From Aliiroseovarius sediminilitoris (GTDB taxonomy: Bacteria; Pseudomonadota; Alphaproteobacteria; Rhodobacterales; Rhodobacteraceae), in NCBI RefSeq assembly GCF_900109955.1, contig NZ_FOJB01000002.1, forward strand, positions 62,001 through 126,000: a stretch of 64,000 nucleotides of DNA, written 5' to 3'. The notes beneath the pieces are model-generated. The model did no database searches, was not told the DNA's origin, and saw only the letters and a program-made list of their open reading frames with translations. Both the position numbers and the translations under genes were made by a program. Below, piece by piece: positions 7,977-16,944 of the stretch. How positions within the stretch are numbered: the first letter of the stretch is position 1; each line of letters opens with the position of its first letter.

Positions 7977-9140
7977 ATGAATGCACCGACTGATTATTCG
8001 AAGTTCGACGTGGGTTTCGACATTCCCGCCAAACCCGGCATGGACGAGGCGGACATCCAGACACCGTGCCTGATCCTTGATCTTGACGCGCTGGAACGCA
8101 ACATCAAGAAGATGGGCGACTATGCCAAGGCGCATGGGATGCGCCACCGCGCCCATGGCAAGATGCACAAATCCGTGGACGTTCTGAAGCTGCAACAAGA
8201 TCTTGGCGCCGCCTGCGGCGTGTGCTGCCAGAAGGTCTCGGAAGCCGAAGTGTTCGCCCGTGGCGGCATCAAGGACGTCATGGTGTCGAACCAAGTGACG
8301 GAACCGGCCAAGATCAAACGTCTGGCCGAAATGCCGAAACTGGGCGCGCGGGTTCTGGTCTGTGTGGATGACCCAGAGAACGTCAAAGCGCTGTCAGATG
8401 CGGCTGTTGCAGCGGGCACCGAGCTGGAGGCGCTGGTCGAGATCGACTGCGGTGCGGGCCGTTGCGGCGTCAGCACCACGCAAGACGTGGTGAACATCGC
8501 CAAGCTGATCGACGCCGCCCCGAACCTGAAATTCGCAGGCATTCAAGCCTATCAGGGCGCAATGCAGCACTTGGACCTGTATGAAGACCGCAAGGAAAAG
8601 CTGGATGCGGCCATCGCGCAAGTTGCCGACGCTGTTCAGGGTCTGAAAAGCAATGGTCTGGACTGTCACATCGTTGGCGGCGGTGGCACCGGGTCGTATT
8701 ATTTCGAAAGCGCCTCGGGCGTGTATAACGAGCTGCAATGCGGATCCTATGCCTTCATGGATGCCGATTACGGCCGTATCCTCGACAAGGACGGCAAGCG
8801 CATTGACGATGGCGAATGGGAGAACGCGCTGTTCATCCTGACCACGGTGATGAGCCATTCGAAAGCTGACAAGGCAATCGTGGACGCTGGTCTGAAAGCG
8901 CAGTCGGTCGATAGCGGCCTGCCCACGGTCTATGGTCGTGACGATGTCGAATACCTGAAATGCTCGGACGAACACGGCGTGGTTGCCGACCCGAACGGCG
9001 CGTTGAAGGTGAACGACAAGCTGAAGCTGGTGCCCGGTCACTGTGATCCGACCTGCAACGTGCATGATTGGTATGTCGGCGTGCGGAACGGCAAGGTCGA
9101 AACCGTCTGGCCGGTGTCGGCGCGCGGCAAGGCTTACTAA
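7977..9140 (+). CDS. bhcC: Beta-hydroxyaspartate aldolase
   Basis: 387-residue fold-type III PLP enzyme of the D-threonine aldolase family. It joins glycine and glyoxylate into (2R,3S)-beta-hydroxyaspartate, the carbon-carbon bond-forming step of the cycle. The PLP lysine is probably Lys62 (HGKMHK), and the C-terminal metal site is in PGHCDPTCNVHDWY. The ATG at 7977 follows GGGAGA. An upstream TTG at 7962 is in frame but has no better ribosome site. It starts 15 bp after bhcB and is followed by a UUCG-capped hairpin before bhcD. Confidence 0.92.
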   Translation: MNAPTDYSKFDVGFDIPAKPGMDEADIQTPCLILDLDALERNIKKMGDYAKAHGMRHRAHGKMHKSVDVLKLQQDLGAACGVCCQKVSEAEVFARGGIKDVMVSNQVTEPAKIKRLAEMPKLGARVLVCVDDPENVKALSDAAVAAGTELEALVEIDCGAGRCGVSTTQDVVNIAKLIDAAPNLKFAGIQAYQGAMQHLDLYEDRKEKLDAAIAQVADAVQGLKSNGLDCHIVGGGGTGSYYFESASGVYNELQCGSYAFMDADYGRILDKDGKRIDDGEWENALFILTTVMSHSKADKAIVDAGLKAQSVDSGLPTVYGRDDVEYLKCSDEHGVVADPNGALKVNDKLKLVPGHCDPTCNVHDWYVGVRNGKVETVWPVSARGKAY

Positions 9141-9157
9141 GCTGACTTTACAAAACT

Positions 9158-9177
9158 GGTGGGGCTTCGGCCCCATC
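9158..9177 (+). terminator. UUCG-tetraloop hairpin between bhcC and bhcD
   Basis: The stem is GGTGGGGC paired with GCCCCATC around a TTCG loop (8 bp, one G-U pair). It is a very stable structure beginning 17 bases after the bhcC stop. Only a short run of T (TTTT at 9181-9184) follows, so full termination is doubtful. It may instead set the bhcD transcript level or block 3' decay of bhcABC mRNA. Confidence 0.5.
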
Positions 9178-9199
9178 ACTTTTCAAAGGATAGAACCAG

Positions 9200-10165
9200 A
9201 TGTTTATCGTTCCCGAAAAAGAAATCGCCGCCCTTGTGACGCGCAAAGACAATTTCGACGCGGTCGAACAGGTTTTTGCCTCGATGGCGGGCGGGTCTGC
9301 CTATAACTTCCCGGTGATCCGCGAGGCGATTGGTCATGCCGATGCCCTTTACGGGTTCAAATCCGGGTTTGACCGGGCGGCGCTGAACCTCGGTTTGAAA
9401 TCGGGTGGCTATTGGCCCGGCAATGCGGAGAAAGGCCTGACCAACCACCAATCGACAGTGTTCCTGTTTGACGCCGACACCGGCAAATGCCGCGCCGTCG
9501 TCGGGGGCAACCTGTTGACCGCGCTACGCACTGCGGCTGCGGCTGCCGTGTCCGTCGCCCACCTGGCGCGCAAAGACAGCAAGGTTCTGGGCATGATCGG
9601 GGCAGGGCATCAAGCCACGTTCCAACTGCAAGCCGTGGCCGAACAGCGCAACTTTGAAAAAGTTGTCGCATGGAACCGGACGTCGGAGAAACTGGCCTCG
9701 CTTCAGAACGTCGCGGACGATTTGGGCCTGCCGTTTGAAAGCGTCAGCCTGGACGAGCTGGGCGCACAGGCGGATGTGATCGTGACGATCGTATCCAGCC
9801 AGGCCGCGATCCTGAACGACGCTCAGGTCAAACCCGGCACGCACATTGCCTGCATGGGCACAGACACCAAGGGCAAGCAAGAGGTCGACGCCAACCTTGT
9901 CGCGCGTGCCACTGTGTTCACCGATGAAATCGCCCAGTCGATCAGCATTGGCGAAGCGCAACACGCGATTGCCGATGGCTCGCTGAAACAGGCCGACATC
10001 TCGGAAATTGGCGCGGTCATCAACGGGGACCACCCCGGCCGCACATCGGACGATGAAGTAACCCTGTTTGACGGCACCGGTGTTGGTCTGCAAGACCTCG
10101 CGGTTGCGTCAAAGGTCGTCGATCTGGCGATTGAAAAGGGCATCGCGATCGAGGTCGATTTCTAA
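9200..10165 (+). CDS. bhcD: Iminosuccinate reductase
   Basis: 321-residue member of the ornithine cyclodeaminase/mu-crystallin family. In the cycle it reduces iminosuccinate to L-aspartate with NADH, regenerating the amino donor for BhcA. The nucleotide-binding site is VLGMIGAGHQATFQLQAV (about residues 128-145), with a conserved basic NLLTALRTAAAAAV segment just before it. The ATG follows AAAGGATAG. It is separated from bhcC by the hairpin at 9158 but clearly belongs to the same unit. Confidence 0.92.
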   Translation: MFIVPEKEIAALVTRKDNFDAVEQVFASMAGGSAYNFPVIREAIGHADALYGFKSGFDRAALNLGLKSGGYWPGNAEKGLTNHQSTVFLFDADTGKCRAVVGGNLLTALRTAAAAAVSVAHLARKDSKVLGMIGAGHQATFQLQAVAEQRNFEKVVAWNRTSEKLASLQNVADDLGLPFESVSLDELGAQADVIVTIVSSQAAILNDAQVKPGTHIACMGTDTKGKQEVDANLVARATVFTDEIAQSISIGEAQHAIADGSLKQADISEIGAVINGDHPGRTSDDEVTLFDGTGVGLQDLAVASKVVDLAIEKGIAIEVDF

Positions 10166-10318
10166 GCAGATGACGGTTTCGGTGCAGCAGGCAGCGACCA
10201 CCAATCAACACGATCCAGCCGTTTGCGGTTAGTATCAGCATGACAACAGGTGGGGGAAACCCATAACATGCTGAAAGCGGGGACCTTTTTGGCCCGCACC
10301 TTGGAGGAGGAACAGAAC

Positions 10319-12595
10319 ATGGCACTGGACAATAAAAGCGCCGACAAACGTCAGGAAGCCTTGGATTACCACGAGTTTCCGAAGCCCGGAAAACTGGAGA
10401 TCCGCGCCACCAAGCCGATGGCGACGGGGCGCGACCTGTCGAACGCCTACAGCCCCGGCGTGGCCGAGGCGTGTCTTGAGATCGAAAAAAACCCGGCGGA
10501 TGCCGCGCGCTATACGTCCAAGGGAAATCTGGTGGCGGTGATTTCCAACGGGACGGCGGTTCTGGGGCTGGGCAATATCGGAGCGCAGGCGTCCAAGCCC
10601 GTGATGGAAGGCAAGGCCGTTCTGTTCAAGAAATTCGCTGGCATTGATTGCTTTGATATCGAGGTCAACGAAACCGACCCCGAAAAGCTGGCCGAGATTG
10701 TTGCCAAGCTGGAACCCACTTTCGGGGCGGTGAACCTTGAGGATATCAAGGCGCCGGACTGCTTTCTGGTCGAAGAACTTTGTCGGAAGAAAATGAACAT
10801 TCCGGTGTTTCACGATGACCAGCACGGCACCGCGATTGTCGCCTCGGCGGCGGCTTTCAACGCGCTGATCGTGGCGAAGAAGGATGTGGCCAAGATCAAG
10901 GTTGTGGCCCTTGGTGCGGGGGCTGCGGGCATTGCGTGTCTGAAAATGCTGATGGTGATGGGCGTCAAGAAACAACACATCACCATGTTGGACAGCAAGG
11001 GCGTGGTTCACACGGGCCGCTCTGACCTGAACAAGCAAAAGCAGGAATTTGCCCGCGACACCGACATGCGCACCACTGATGATGCGATGGTCGGGGCGGA
11101 CCTGTTCCTTGGCGTGTCTGGCCCCGGCTTGCTGACCAAAGAGATGGTCGCGAAAATGGCGGATGATCCGATCATTTTCGCGCTGGCCAACCCGACACCC
11201 GAGATCATGCCGGAAGAGGCACGCGAGGTAGCGCCCGGTGCGCTGATTGCGACAGGCCGGTCGGATTATCCGAACCAAGTGAACAACGTGCTATGTTTCC
11301 CGTTCATTTTCCGCGGTGCGCTGGACAGTGGCGCGACCGAGATCAACGACGAAATGAAGCTGGCGTGTGTCGAGGCGATTGCGGGTCTGGCGCGGGTAAC
11401 GACTTCGGCGGAAGTGGGTGTCGCCTATCGCGGCGAGCGTTTGACCTTCGGGCCGGAATATCTGATCCCGAAACCGTTTGATCCGCGCCTGTTACCGACT
11501 ATTGCGACCGCCGTGGCACGGGCCGCCATTGCATCTGGTGTTGCAACGCGCGAACTTGATCTGGACGAATACAAGACCACGCTTCAAGGCGAAGTCTTCC
11601 GGTCCTATTCCATCATGCGCCGTGTGTTCGACGCTGCCCGCGCCGCCAAGCGCCGGATCGTCTTTGCCGAAGGCGAGGATGAGCGCGTGTTGCGCGCGGC
11701 CCAAACAATGGCGGAAGACGGGGTCGATACGCCGATCCTGATTGGTCGTCCCGAAGTCGTTGAAGCACGATTGGAACGGGAAGGATTGAAGATCAAGCCG
11801 GGCCAGGATTTCGAACTCGTGAACCCGGAAAATGACCCGCGCTATCGCGATTATTGGGAAACCTATCACGAAGTTCTGGCACGAAAGGGCGTCACACCTG
11901 ATCTGGCACGTGCCATCCTGCGCACCAATACCACCGCCATCGCGGGCGTGATGGTGCGTCGCGGCGAAGCTGACAGCATGATCTGCGGCACGTTCGGCGA
12001 GTTTCGCTGGCATCTGAATTACGCCACCAACCTGCTGGCGGAAGGCGAGCTTCACCCGGTCGGTGCGCTGTCGCTGATGATCCTGGATCAAGGACCACTG
12101 TTCATCGCGGACACCCATGTGAACATCACACCGGATGCGCAACAACTCTCGGAAATTGTCGTGGCCGCCGCCCGTCACGTGCGCCGTTTCGGAATCGAGC
12201 CACGGGTCGCGCTGTGTTCGGGCTCGCAATTCGGCAATCTGGACAGCGCGTCGGGACGGGCGATGCGCGGAGCGCTGGATATTCTGGATCAGCAGCCGCT
12301 GGATTTCGAATACGAGGGTGAGATGCACACCGATGCTGCCCTTGACCCGGATCTGCGCGAACGCCTGTTCCCGGGTGGACGTCTGACCGGCAAGGCAAAT
12401 GTGCTGGTCTATGCCAACACAGATGCAGCCGGGGCCACGCGCAACATCCTGAAAGCCGTCGCCGGCGGGCTTGAAGTCGGCCCGATCCTGATGGGGATGG
12501 GAAATCGGGTGCATATCGTCACGCCCTCGATCACCGTGCGCGGTCTGTTGAATACCGCCGCGTTGGCGGGGTCTGCGGTGTCCAGCTACGGCTGA
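10319..12595 (+). CDS. maeB: NADP-type malic enzyme with phosphotransacetylase-like domain
   Basis: 758-residue MaeB-type malic enzyme that decarboxylates malate to pyruvate. The malic domain occupies about residues 1-430 (LSNAYSPGVAEACLEI, VFHDDQHGTAIV, NPTPEIMPEEA). A regulatory phosphotransacetylase-like domain, usually catalytically inactive in this family, fills the rest (RRIVFAEGEDERVLRAA onwards). The start at 10319 follows GGAGGAGG; an upstream in-frame ATG at 10250 lacks such a site. It lies 153 bp after bhcD on the same strand. Drawing C4 acid from the beta-hydroxyaspartate cycle toward pyruvate, and via the nearby PDH to acetyl-CoA, would be a sensible role in this context. Confidence 0.93.
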   Translation: MALDNKSADKRQEALDYHEFPKPGKLEIRATKPMATGRDLSNAYSPGVAEACLEIEKNPADAARYTSKGNLVAVISNGTAVLGLGNIGAQASKPVMEGKAVLFKKFAGIDCFDIEVNETDPEKLAEIVAKLEPTFGAVNLEDIKAPDCFLVEELCRKKMNIPVFHDDQHGTAIVASAAAFNALIVAKKDVAKIKVVALGAGAAGIACLKMLMVMGVKKQHITMLDSKGVVHTGRSDLNKQKQEFARDTDMRTTDDAMVGADLFLGVSGPGLLTKEMVAKMADDPIIFALANPTPEIMPEEAREVAPGALIATGRSDYPNQVNNVLCFPFIFRGALDSGATEINDEMKLACVEAIAGLARVTTSAEVGVAYRGERLTFGPEYLIPKPFDPRLLPTIATAVARAAIASGVATRELDLDEYKTTLQGEVFRSYSIMRRVFDAARAAKRRIVFAEGEDERVLRAAQTMAEDGVDTPILIGRPEVVEARLEREGLKIKPGQDFELVNPENDPRYRDYWETYHEVLARKGVTPDLARAILRTNTTAIAGVMVRRGEADSMICGTFGEFRWHLNYATNLLAEGELHPVGALSLMILDQGPLFIADTHVNITPDAQQLSEIVVAAARHVRRFGIEPRVALCSGSQFGNLDSASGRAMRGALDILDQQPLDFEYEGEMHTDAALDPDLRERLFPGGRLTGKANVLVYANTDAAGATRNILKAVAGGLEVGPILMGMGNRVHIVTPSITVRGLLNTAALAGSAVSSYG

Positions 12596-12676
12596 CCACC
12601 CGGTCCAGGGGTTGGACAACCGCCGCAAGAGTGGTCCAGCCCCGAAAAAACCAAAAATTATCGGAGGAGAATACAA

Positions 12677-14173
12677 GTGTCTGCACTATCTACAGACGTG
12701 GATGCAGTTGATGAAAAACTGCCACCCGCGAAATTATTTACCTTGGGATTACAACACGTTCTGGTGATGTATGCCGGTGCCATCGCGGTGCCGCTGATCG
12801 TCGGGCGTGTCCTGAAGCTAAACCCTGAACAGGTGGCGTTCCTGATCTCGGCTGACCTGTTTGTCTGCGGAGTCGTCACCATCATCCAGTCGCTGGGGGC
12901 CTCCAAATGGTTTGGCATCAAGATGCCCGTCATGATGGGTGTGACTTTTGCATCGGTCGGGCCGATGGTGTCGATTGCCGTGGCCAATCCAGGTGTGGAT
13001 GGCGCGCGAATGATCTTCGGAGCCATTATTGGCGCCGGTATCATCGCGATGCTGATTGCGCCCTTGGTCAGTCGCATGTTGCGATTCTTCCCACCGGTGG
13101 TGACAGGCACGATCATTCTTGTGATCGGTGTCACCCTGATGCGCGTCGGGATCAACTGGATCTTCGGTCTGCCTGTCGGCCCCACGGCGCCCGAGATTGT
13201 CGATCCCGCCCATACCGCATGGCTTGAAGAAGTGCGCGGCATGCTTGCAAGCGGTTCAATCCCGGCGATACCCGAAGGTCTGACCGTGGCGCCGACCGTG
13301 GACAATCCGCGTTACGCAACCCCGCAAAACATGATGATCTCGGGCCTTGTGCTGTTGACCATTATTGTTGTGATGAAATACGCAACCGGCTTTCTGGCCA
13401 ACATTTCGGTTCTGTTGGGCATTATCGTGGGTGCGGTTTTTGCCGCCTCGATCGGCATGATGCATTTCGATAGTGTGGGCGATGCGGGCTGGTTTGCCCT
13501 GATCACGCCTTTCCGCTTTGGCCTTCCGATTTTCGACCCCATCATGATCCTGACCATGACGCTTGTCATGATCGTCGTGATGATTGAATCGACCGGCATG
13601 TTCCTGGCCCTGGGCGAGATGTGCGGCAAGAAGATCGAACGTCCGTCCTTGTCGGCTGGTCTTCGGACCGATGGTCTGGGCACGCTGATCGGCGGGGTGT
13701 TCAACACCTTCCCCTATACATCGTTCAGCCAGAATGTCGGCCTTGTTGGTGTGACGGGCATTCGGTCGCGCTATGTCTGCGTGGCGGGGGGTGCGATCAT
13801 GATCGTGCTGGGTCTGGTGCCTAAAATGGGCGCTTTGGTCGAGGCCCTGCCGGTCGCCGTTCTTGGTGGAGCCGGTCTGGTGATGTTCGGCATGGTTGCG
13901 GCCACGGGTGTTCGTATCCTGGGTGGTGTTGACTTCAAGACCAACCGCTATAACGGTCTGATCGTCGCCATTTCACTGGGTCTTGGTATGATCCCCTTGA
14001 TCGCGCCTGATTTCACCATGTGGCTTCCGCACTCGATCGAACCGCTGATCCACTCCGGCATTCTGCTGGCCGCAATTTCTTCGGTTGTGTTGAACATGGT
14101 GTTCAACGGCACCAAGGAGATCTCGGAAGAAGAGCTGGTCGAAGCCGCCTTGCAATCAGATGGTGGTCACTGA
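12677..14173 (+). CDS. NCS2-family purine permease (urate/xanthine type)
   Basis: 498-residue nucleobase:cation symporter-2 protein with 12-14 hydrophobic segments. Family motifs are LFTLGLQHVLVMYAGAIAVP near the start and NTFPYTSFSQNVGLVGVTG near residue 345. The N-terminal pattern resembles UacT/PucJ-type urate and xanthine carriers more than uracil carriers. It uses a GTG start behind GGAGGAG. The gene lies 81 bp after maeB and ends at a strong bidirectional terminator, so it may be the last gene of the bhc-maeB unit. It is the first of three NCS2 permeases in the window; the exact substrate is not decided by sequence. Confidence 0.88.
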   Translation: MSALSTDVDAVDEKLPPAKLFTLGLQHVLVMYAGAIAVPLIVGRVLKLNPEQVAFLISADLFVCGVVTIIQSLGASKWFGIKMPVMMGVTFASVGPMVSIAVANPGVDGARMIFGAIIGAGIIAMLIAPLVSRMLRFFPPVVTGTIILVIGVTLMRVGINWIFGLPVGPTAPEIVDPAHTAWLEEVRGMLASGSIPAIPEGLTVAPTVDNPRYATPQNMMISGLVLLTIIVVMKYATGFLANISVLLGIIVGAVFAASIGMMHFDSVGDAGWFALITPFRFGLPIFDPIMILTMTLVMIVVMIESTGMFLALGEMCGKKIERPSLSAGLRTDGLGTLIGGVFNTFPYTSFSQNVGLVGVTGIRSRYVCVAGGAIMIVLGLVPKMGALVEALPVAVLGGAGLVMFGMVAATGVRILGGVDFKTNRYNGLIVAISLGLGMIPLIAPDFTMWLPHSIEPLIHSGILLAAISSVVLNMVFNGTKEISEEELVEAALQSDGGH

Positions 14174-14195
14174 TCCTCTGATCTGACAAGCTGGC

Positions 14196-14228
14196 AAAAA
14201 GGGAAGGGGCTTTGTCGCTTCCCTTTTT
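14196..14228. terminator. Bidirectional rho-independent terminator
   Basis: An 11-bp perfect stem AAAAAGGGAAG / CTTCCCTTTTT surrounds an 11-base loop. The A run on one side and the T run on the other let it work in both directions, ending the permease message from the left and the TauE/SafE message from the right. Confidence 0.8.
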
Positions 14229-14315
14229 CCGTTGGGGCGCGCGTGTGTTGCTGGCGATCACGTTGTGACATGTCGGCGCGGCTTATGTATCTGCACAGGG
14301 TGATGCCGTGACCGA

Positions 14316-15068
14316 TCAGCCGACAAGGAAACGATAGAAGAAAACGGCGCTCATCCCGAAGCCGATGATGGCTATGATCAGGCGCAGCACAGGCACCGGG
14401 ATCGCGCGGGCCAAGGGTGCGCCGGTGTATCCGCCGATGGTGGATGCCACCATCATCACCAGCGCCTGCGGCCATGCGACCAGCCCCGCCAGCGCGAAGA
14501 TCGCGACCGAGATGGCGGACAGCGCGAAGGACAGCCCGTTTTTCAACCCGTTCATTTGGTGGATGTTGGACATGCCCCAAAGCGCGAACAGTGCCAGAAG
14601 GACAATCCCCAACCCGCCGTTGAAATAGCCGCCATAGACGCTGACCAGAAATAGCCCCAGCGCACCGTAGGGGGTGACGGATCGGCTGTGCTTCGCGCTC
14701 CAGTCGCGCAACTGATTGCCAAAAAGAAAAACCAACGTGGCGGCGAGCAGCAGAAACGGCACCACGGCTGAGAATGCTTTGTCCGATGAAATCAGAAGCA
14801 GACCAGCCCCGACAACCCCGCCCGCCAGCGTGATCAAGGTCAGCTTGACCATCAGCTTGCGGTCGAAGCTGCGCAATTCAGGTAGGAACCCCATCGCGCC
14901 GCCCAGATAGCCGGGGAAAACCGCAACGGCGCTGGTGGCGTTCGCGGCGACAACCGGCACGCCGGTAAAGACCAGCGCGGGCAGGGTCAGGAACGTGCCG
15001 CCACCGGCGATGGTGTTCAAAACGCCCGCCGCATAGGCCGCGATGGCAAGGATGATGAAGTCTTGCAT
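14316..15068 (-). CDS. TauE/SafE-family sulfite/organosulfonate exporter
   Basis: 250-residue membrane protein with about eight hydrophobic helices and the family's duplicated motif (AAGVLNTIAGGGTFLTLPAL near the start, VYGGYFNGGLGIVLLALF in the middle). Relatives export sulfite or sulfoacetate-type anions in taurine and other sulfonate breakdown, but many members are unassigned. No sulfonate genes are nearby, so the substrate is open. It is a single gene converging on the purine permease and lying downstream of the PDH operon on the same strand. Confidence 0.85.
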   Translation of the reverse strand: MQDFIILAIAAYAAGVLNTIAGGGTFLTLPALVFTGVPVVAANATSAVAVFPGYLGGAMGFLPELRSFDRKLMVKLTLITLAGGVVGAGLLLISSDKAFSAVVPFLLLAATLVFLFGNQLRDWSAKHSRSVTPYGALGLFLVSVYGGYFNGGLGIVLLALFALWGMSNIHQMNGLKNGLSFALSAISVAIFALAGLVAWPQALVMMVASTIGGYTGAPLARAIPVPVLRLIIAIIGFGMSAVFFYRFLVG

Positions 15069-15135
15069 GAAGGATGCTCGTGTTAGGTTTGCCCCATTCC
15101 AAGGGGGCTGGAGTAAGGGCTGGAATACGGGACAA

Positions 15136-15157
15136 GGCGCGCCAAGATGGGCGCGCC
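15136..15157 (-). terminator. Hairpin after the PDH operon
   Basis: Two copies of the self-complementary GGCGCGCC (15136-15143 and 15150-15157) can pair across a 6-base loop. It begins about 35 bp beyond the lpd stop. No proper T run follows, so termination is tentative. Confidence 0.35.
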
Positions 15158-15191
15158 CTGTCTGTTTGGTTGGCCCGGCTAGGGCCGCCCA

Positions 15192-16931
15192 TCACTTCTT
15201 GCGCTTCTTCGGCGGCATCAGGTCGGTGATTGTGCCCTCGAACATTTCGGCGGCGAAGTTCACCGTTTCCGACAGGGTCGGGTGCGGGTGGATGGTGTGA
15301 CCCAGATCGACCGCATCCGCACCCATCTCAATCGCCAGCGCGACCTCGGCAATCAGATCGCCCGCGTTGGGGCCGACAATGCCCGCGCCGATCACCCGGT
15401 CGTCCTCCTCGTCGAAGATCAGTTTGGTGATCCCTTCCGAGCGTCCCAGCGACAGTGACCGGCCCGAGGCTGCCCAAGGGAAGCTGCCCTTGCCGACCTT
15501 GATGCCTTGTGCCTTGGCTTCGGTTTCCGTCAGGCCGACCCAGGCCACTTCGGGGTCGGTATAGGCGACCGAGGGAATGACGCGCGCGTCAAAGAAGCGC
15601 TTTTCGCCGGCGGCGACCTCTGCGGCCACTTTGCCTTCATGCACCGCTTTATGCGCCAGCATCGGTTGGCCGACCACATCGCCGATGGCAAAGATGTGTG
15701 CCACGCCTGTGCGCTGTTGGTTGTCCACGTTGATGAAACCGCGGTCGTCCACGGCGACACCTGCCTTTTCGGCGTCGACCGTTTTGCCGTTGGGTTTGCG
15801 GCCAACCGCGACCAACACCTTGTCAAACGTATCGGTTTTTTCACCGTCCGGGCCTTCCATCGTGACCTTAAGGCCTTTTTTTTGTGCCTCGACGGCTGTG
15901 ACTTTCGTCTTGGTCAGGATCGCTTCATACCGCCCCTCGATCCGCTTGTGCAGCGGTTTCACGATGTCCTTGTCCGCGCCCGGAATGATCTGGTCCATGA
16001 ACTCGACAATCGTCACTTTCGACCCAAGCGCATCATAGACCGTGGCCATTTCCAGCCCGATGATGCCGCCGCCCAGCACCAGCAGGCGCTTGGGAATGTC
16101 CTCAAGCTCCAATGCGCCGGTTGAATCGATCACGCGCGGGTCGTCATGCGGGATGAAGGGCAGGGTGACGGGTTCGGAACCCGCCGCGATGATACATTGG
16201 TCAAAGCTGACTTTGGTCAGGCCATCATCGGTCTGCACCTCGATCATGTTCGGGCCAGAGAAGCGGCCATAGCCGTTCACGACATGCACCTTGCGGGCTT
16301 TCGCCAGACCCGACAGACCGCCGGTCAGCCCGTTCACCACCGAGGATTTCCAGTCGCGCAGGTCGTTCAGCTTGATCTTGGGTTTGGCAAAGCTGATACC
16401 GTGTTCGCCCATCTCTTCAGCCTCGGTGATGACCTTGGCCGCGTGCAGCAAGGCCTTCGACGGAATACAGCCCACGTTCAGGCATACCCCACCCAGCGAG
16501 GCATCCTTTTCGATCAATACGACCTTTTTGCCAAGATCGGCGGCGCGGAAGGCGGCGGTGTAACCACCGGGGCCGGAGCCCAGCACGACCACTTCGCCGT
16601 GAATGTCACCGGGACCGGCCGCGGTGCCTGTGGCGGCAACGGCGGCAGGAGCCTCTGCGGATGGAGCTTCCGGTGCTGCCTCGGCAGGCGCATCGCCCGC
16701 ATCGACGGCGTCCAGTACCATGATGACCGAGCCTTCGGACACCTTGTCGCCTTCGGACACCTTGATTTCCTTCACCACACCTGCGGCGGGCGATGGGACT
16801 TCCATGGTGGCCTTGTCGCTTTCCAACTCCAACAACGGGTCTTCTGCGGCAACCGTGTCGCCGACAGCGACCAGAATGCCAATGACTGGCACATCCGAGA
16901 AATCGCCAATATCAGGAACTTTCACATCCAT
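15192..16931 (-). CDS. lpd: Dihydrolipoyl dehydrogenase (E3) with N-terminal lipoyl domain
   Basis: 579-residue E3 subunit of pyruvate dehydrogenase. It re-oxidises dihydrolipoamide using FAD and NAD+. An N-terminal lipoyl domain (about 1-80, lipoyl lysine in ESDKATMEVPSP) and an Ala/Pro/Glu linker precede the flavoprotein core. The core has the FAD site GSGPGGYTAA near 120 and the redox-active disulfide GGVCLNVGCIPSK. The C-terminal interface ends with HIHPHPTLSE-like HTIHPHPTLSETV. Most E3 proteins lack the lipoyl domain; the fused form is known from several proteobacterial PDH operons. It is the last gene of aceE-aceF-lpd, 13 bp after aceF. Confidence 0.95.
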   Translation of the reverse strand: MDVKVPDIGDFSDVPVIGILVAVGDTVAAEDPLLELESDKATMEVPSPAAGVVKEIKVSEGDKVSEGSVIMVLDAVDAGDAPAEAAPEAPSAEAPAAVAATGTAAGPGDIHGEVVVLGSGPGGYTAAFRAADLGKKVVLIEKDASLGGVCLNVGCIPSKALLHAAKVITEAEEMGEHGISFAKPKIKLNDLRDWKSSVVNGLTGGLSGLAKARKVHVVNGYGRFSGPNMIEVQTDDGLTKVSFDQCIIAAGSEPVTLPFIPHDDPRVIDSTGALELEDIPKRLLVLGGGIIGLEMATVYDALGSKVTIVEFMDQIIPGADKDIVKPLHKRIEGRYEAILTKTKVTAVEAQKKGLKVTMEGPDGEKTDTFDKVLVAVGRKPNGKTVDAEKAGVAVDDRGFINVDNQQRTGVAHIFAIGDVVGQPMLAHKAVHEGKVAAEVAAGEKRFFDARVIPSVAYTDPEVAWVGLTETEAKAQGIKVGKGSFPWAASGRSLSLGRSEGITKLIFDEEDDRVIGAGIVGPNAGDLIAEVALAIEMGADAVDLGHTIHPHPTLSETVNFAAEMFEGTITDLMPPKKRKK

Positions 16932-16944
16932 GTCTTCGTTCCCC

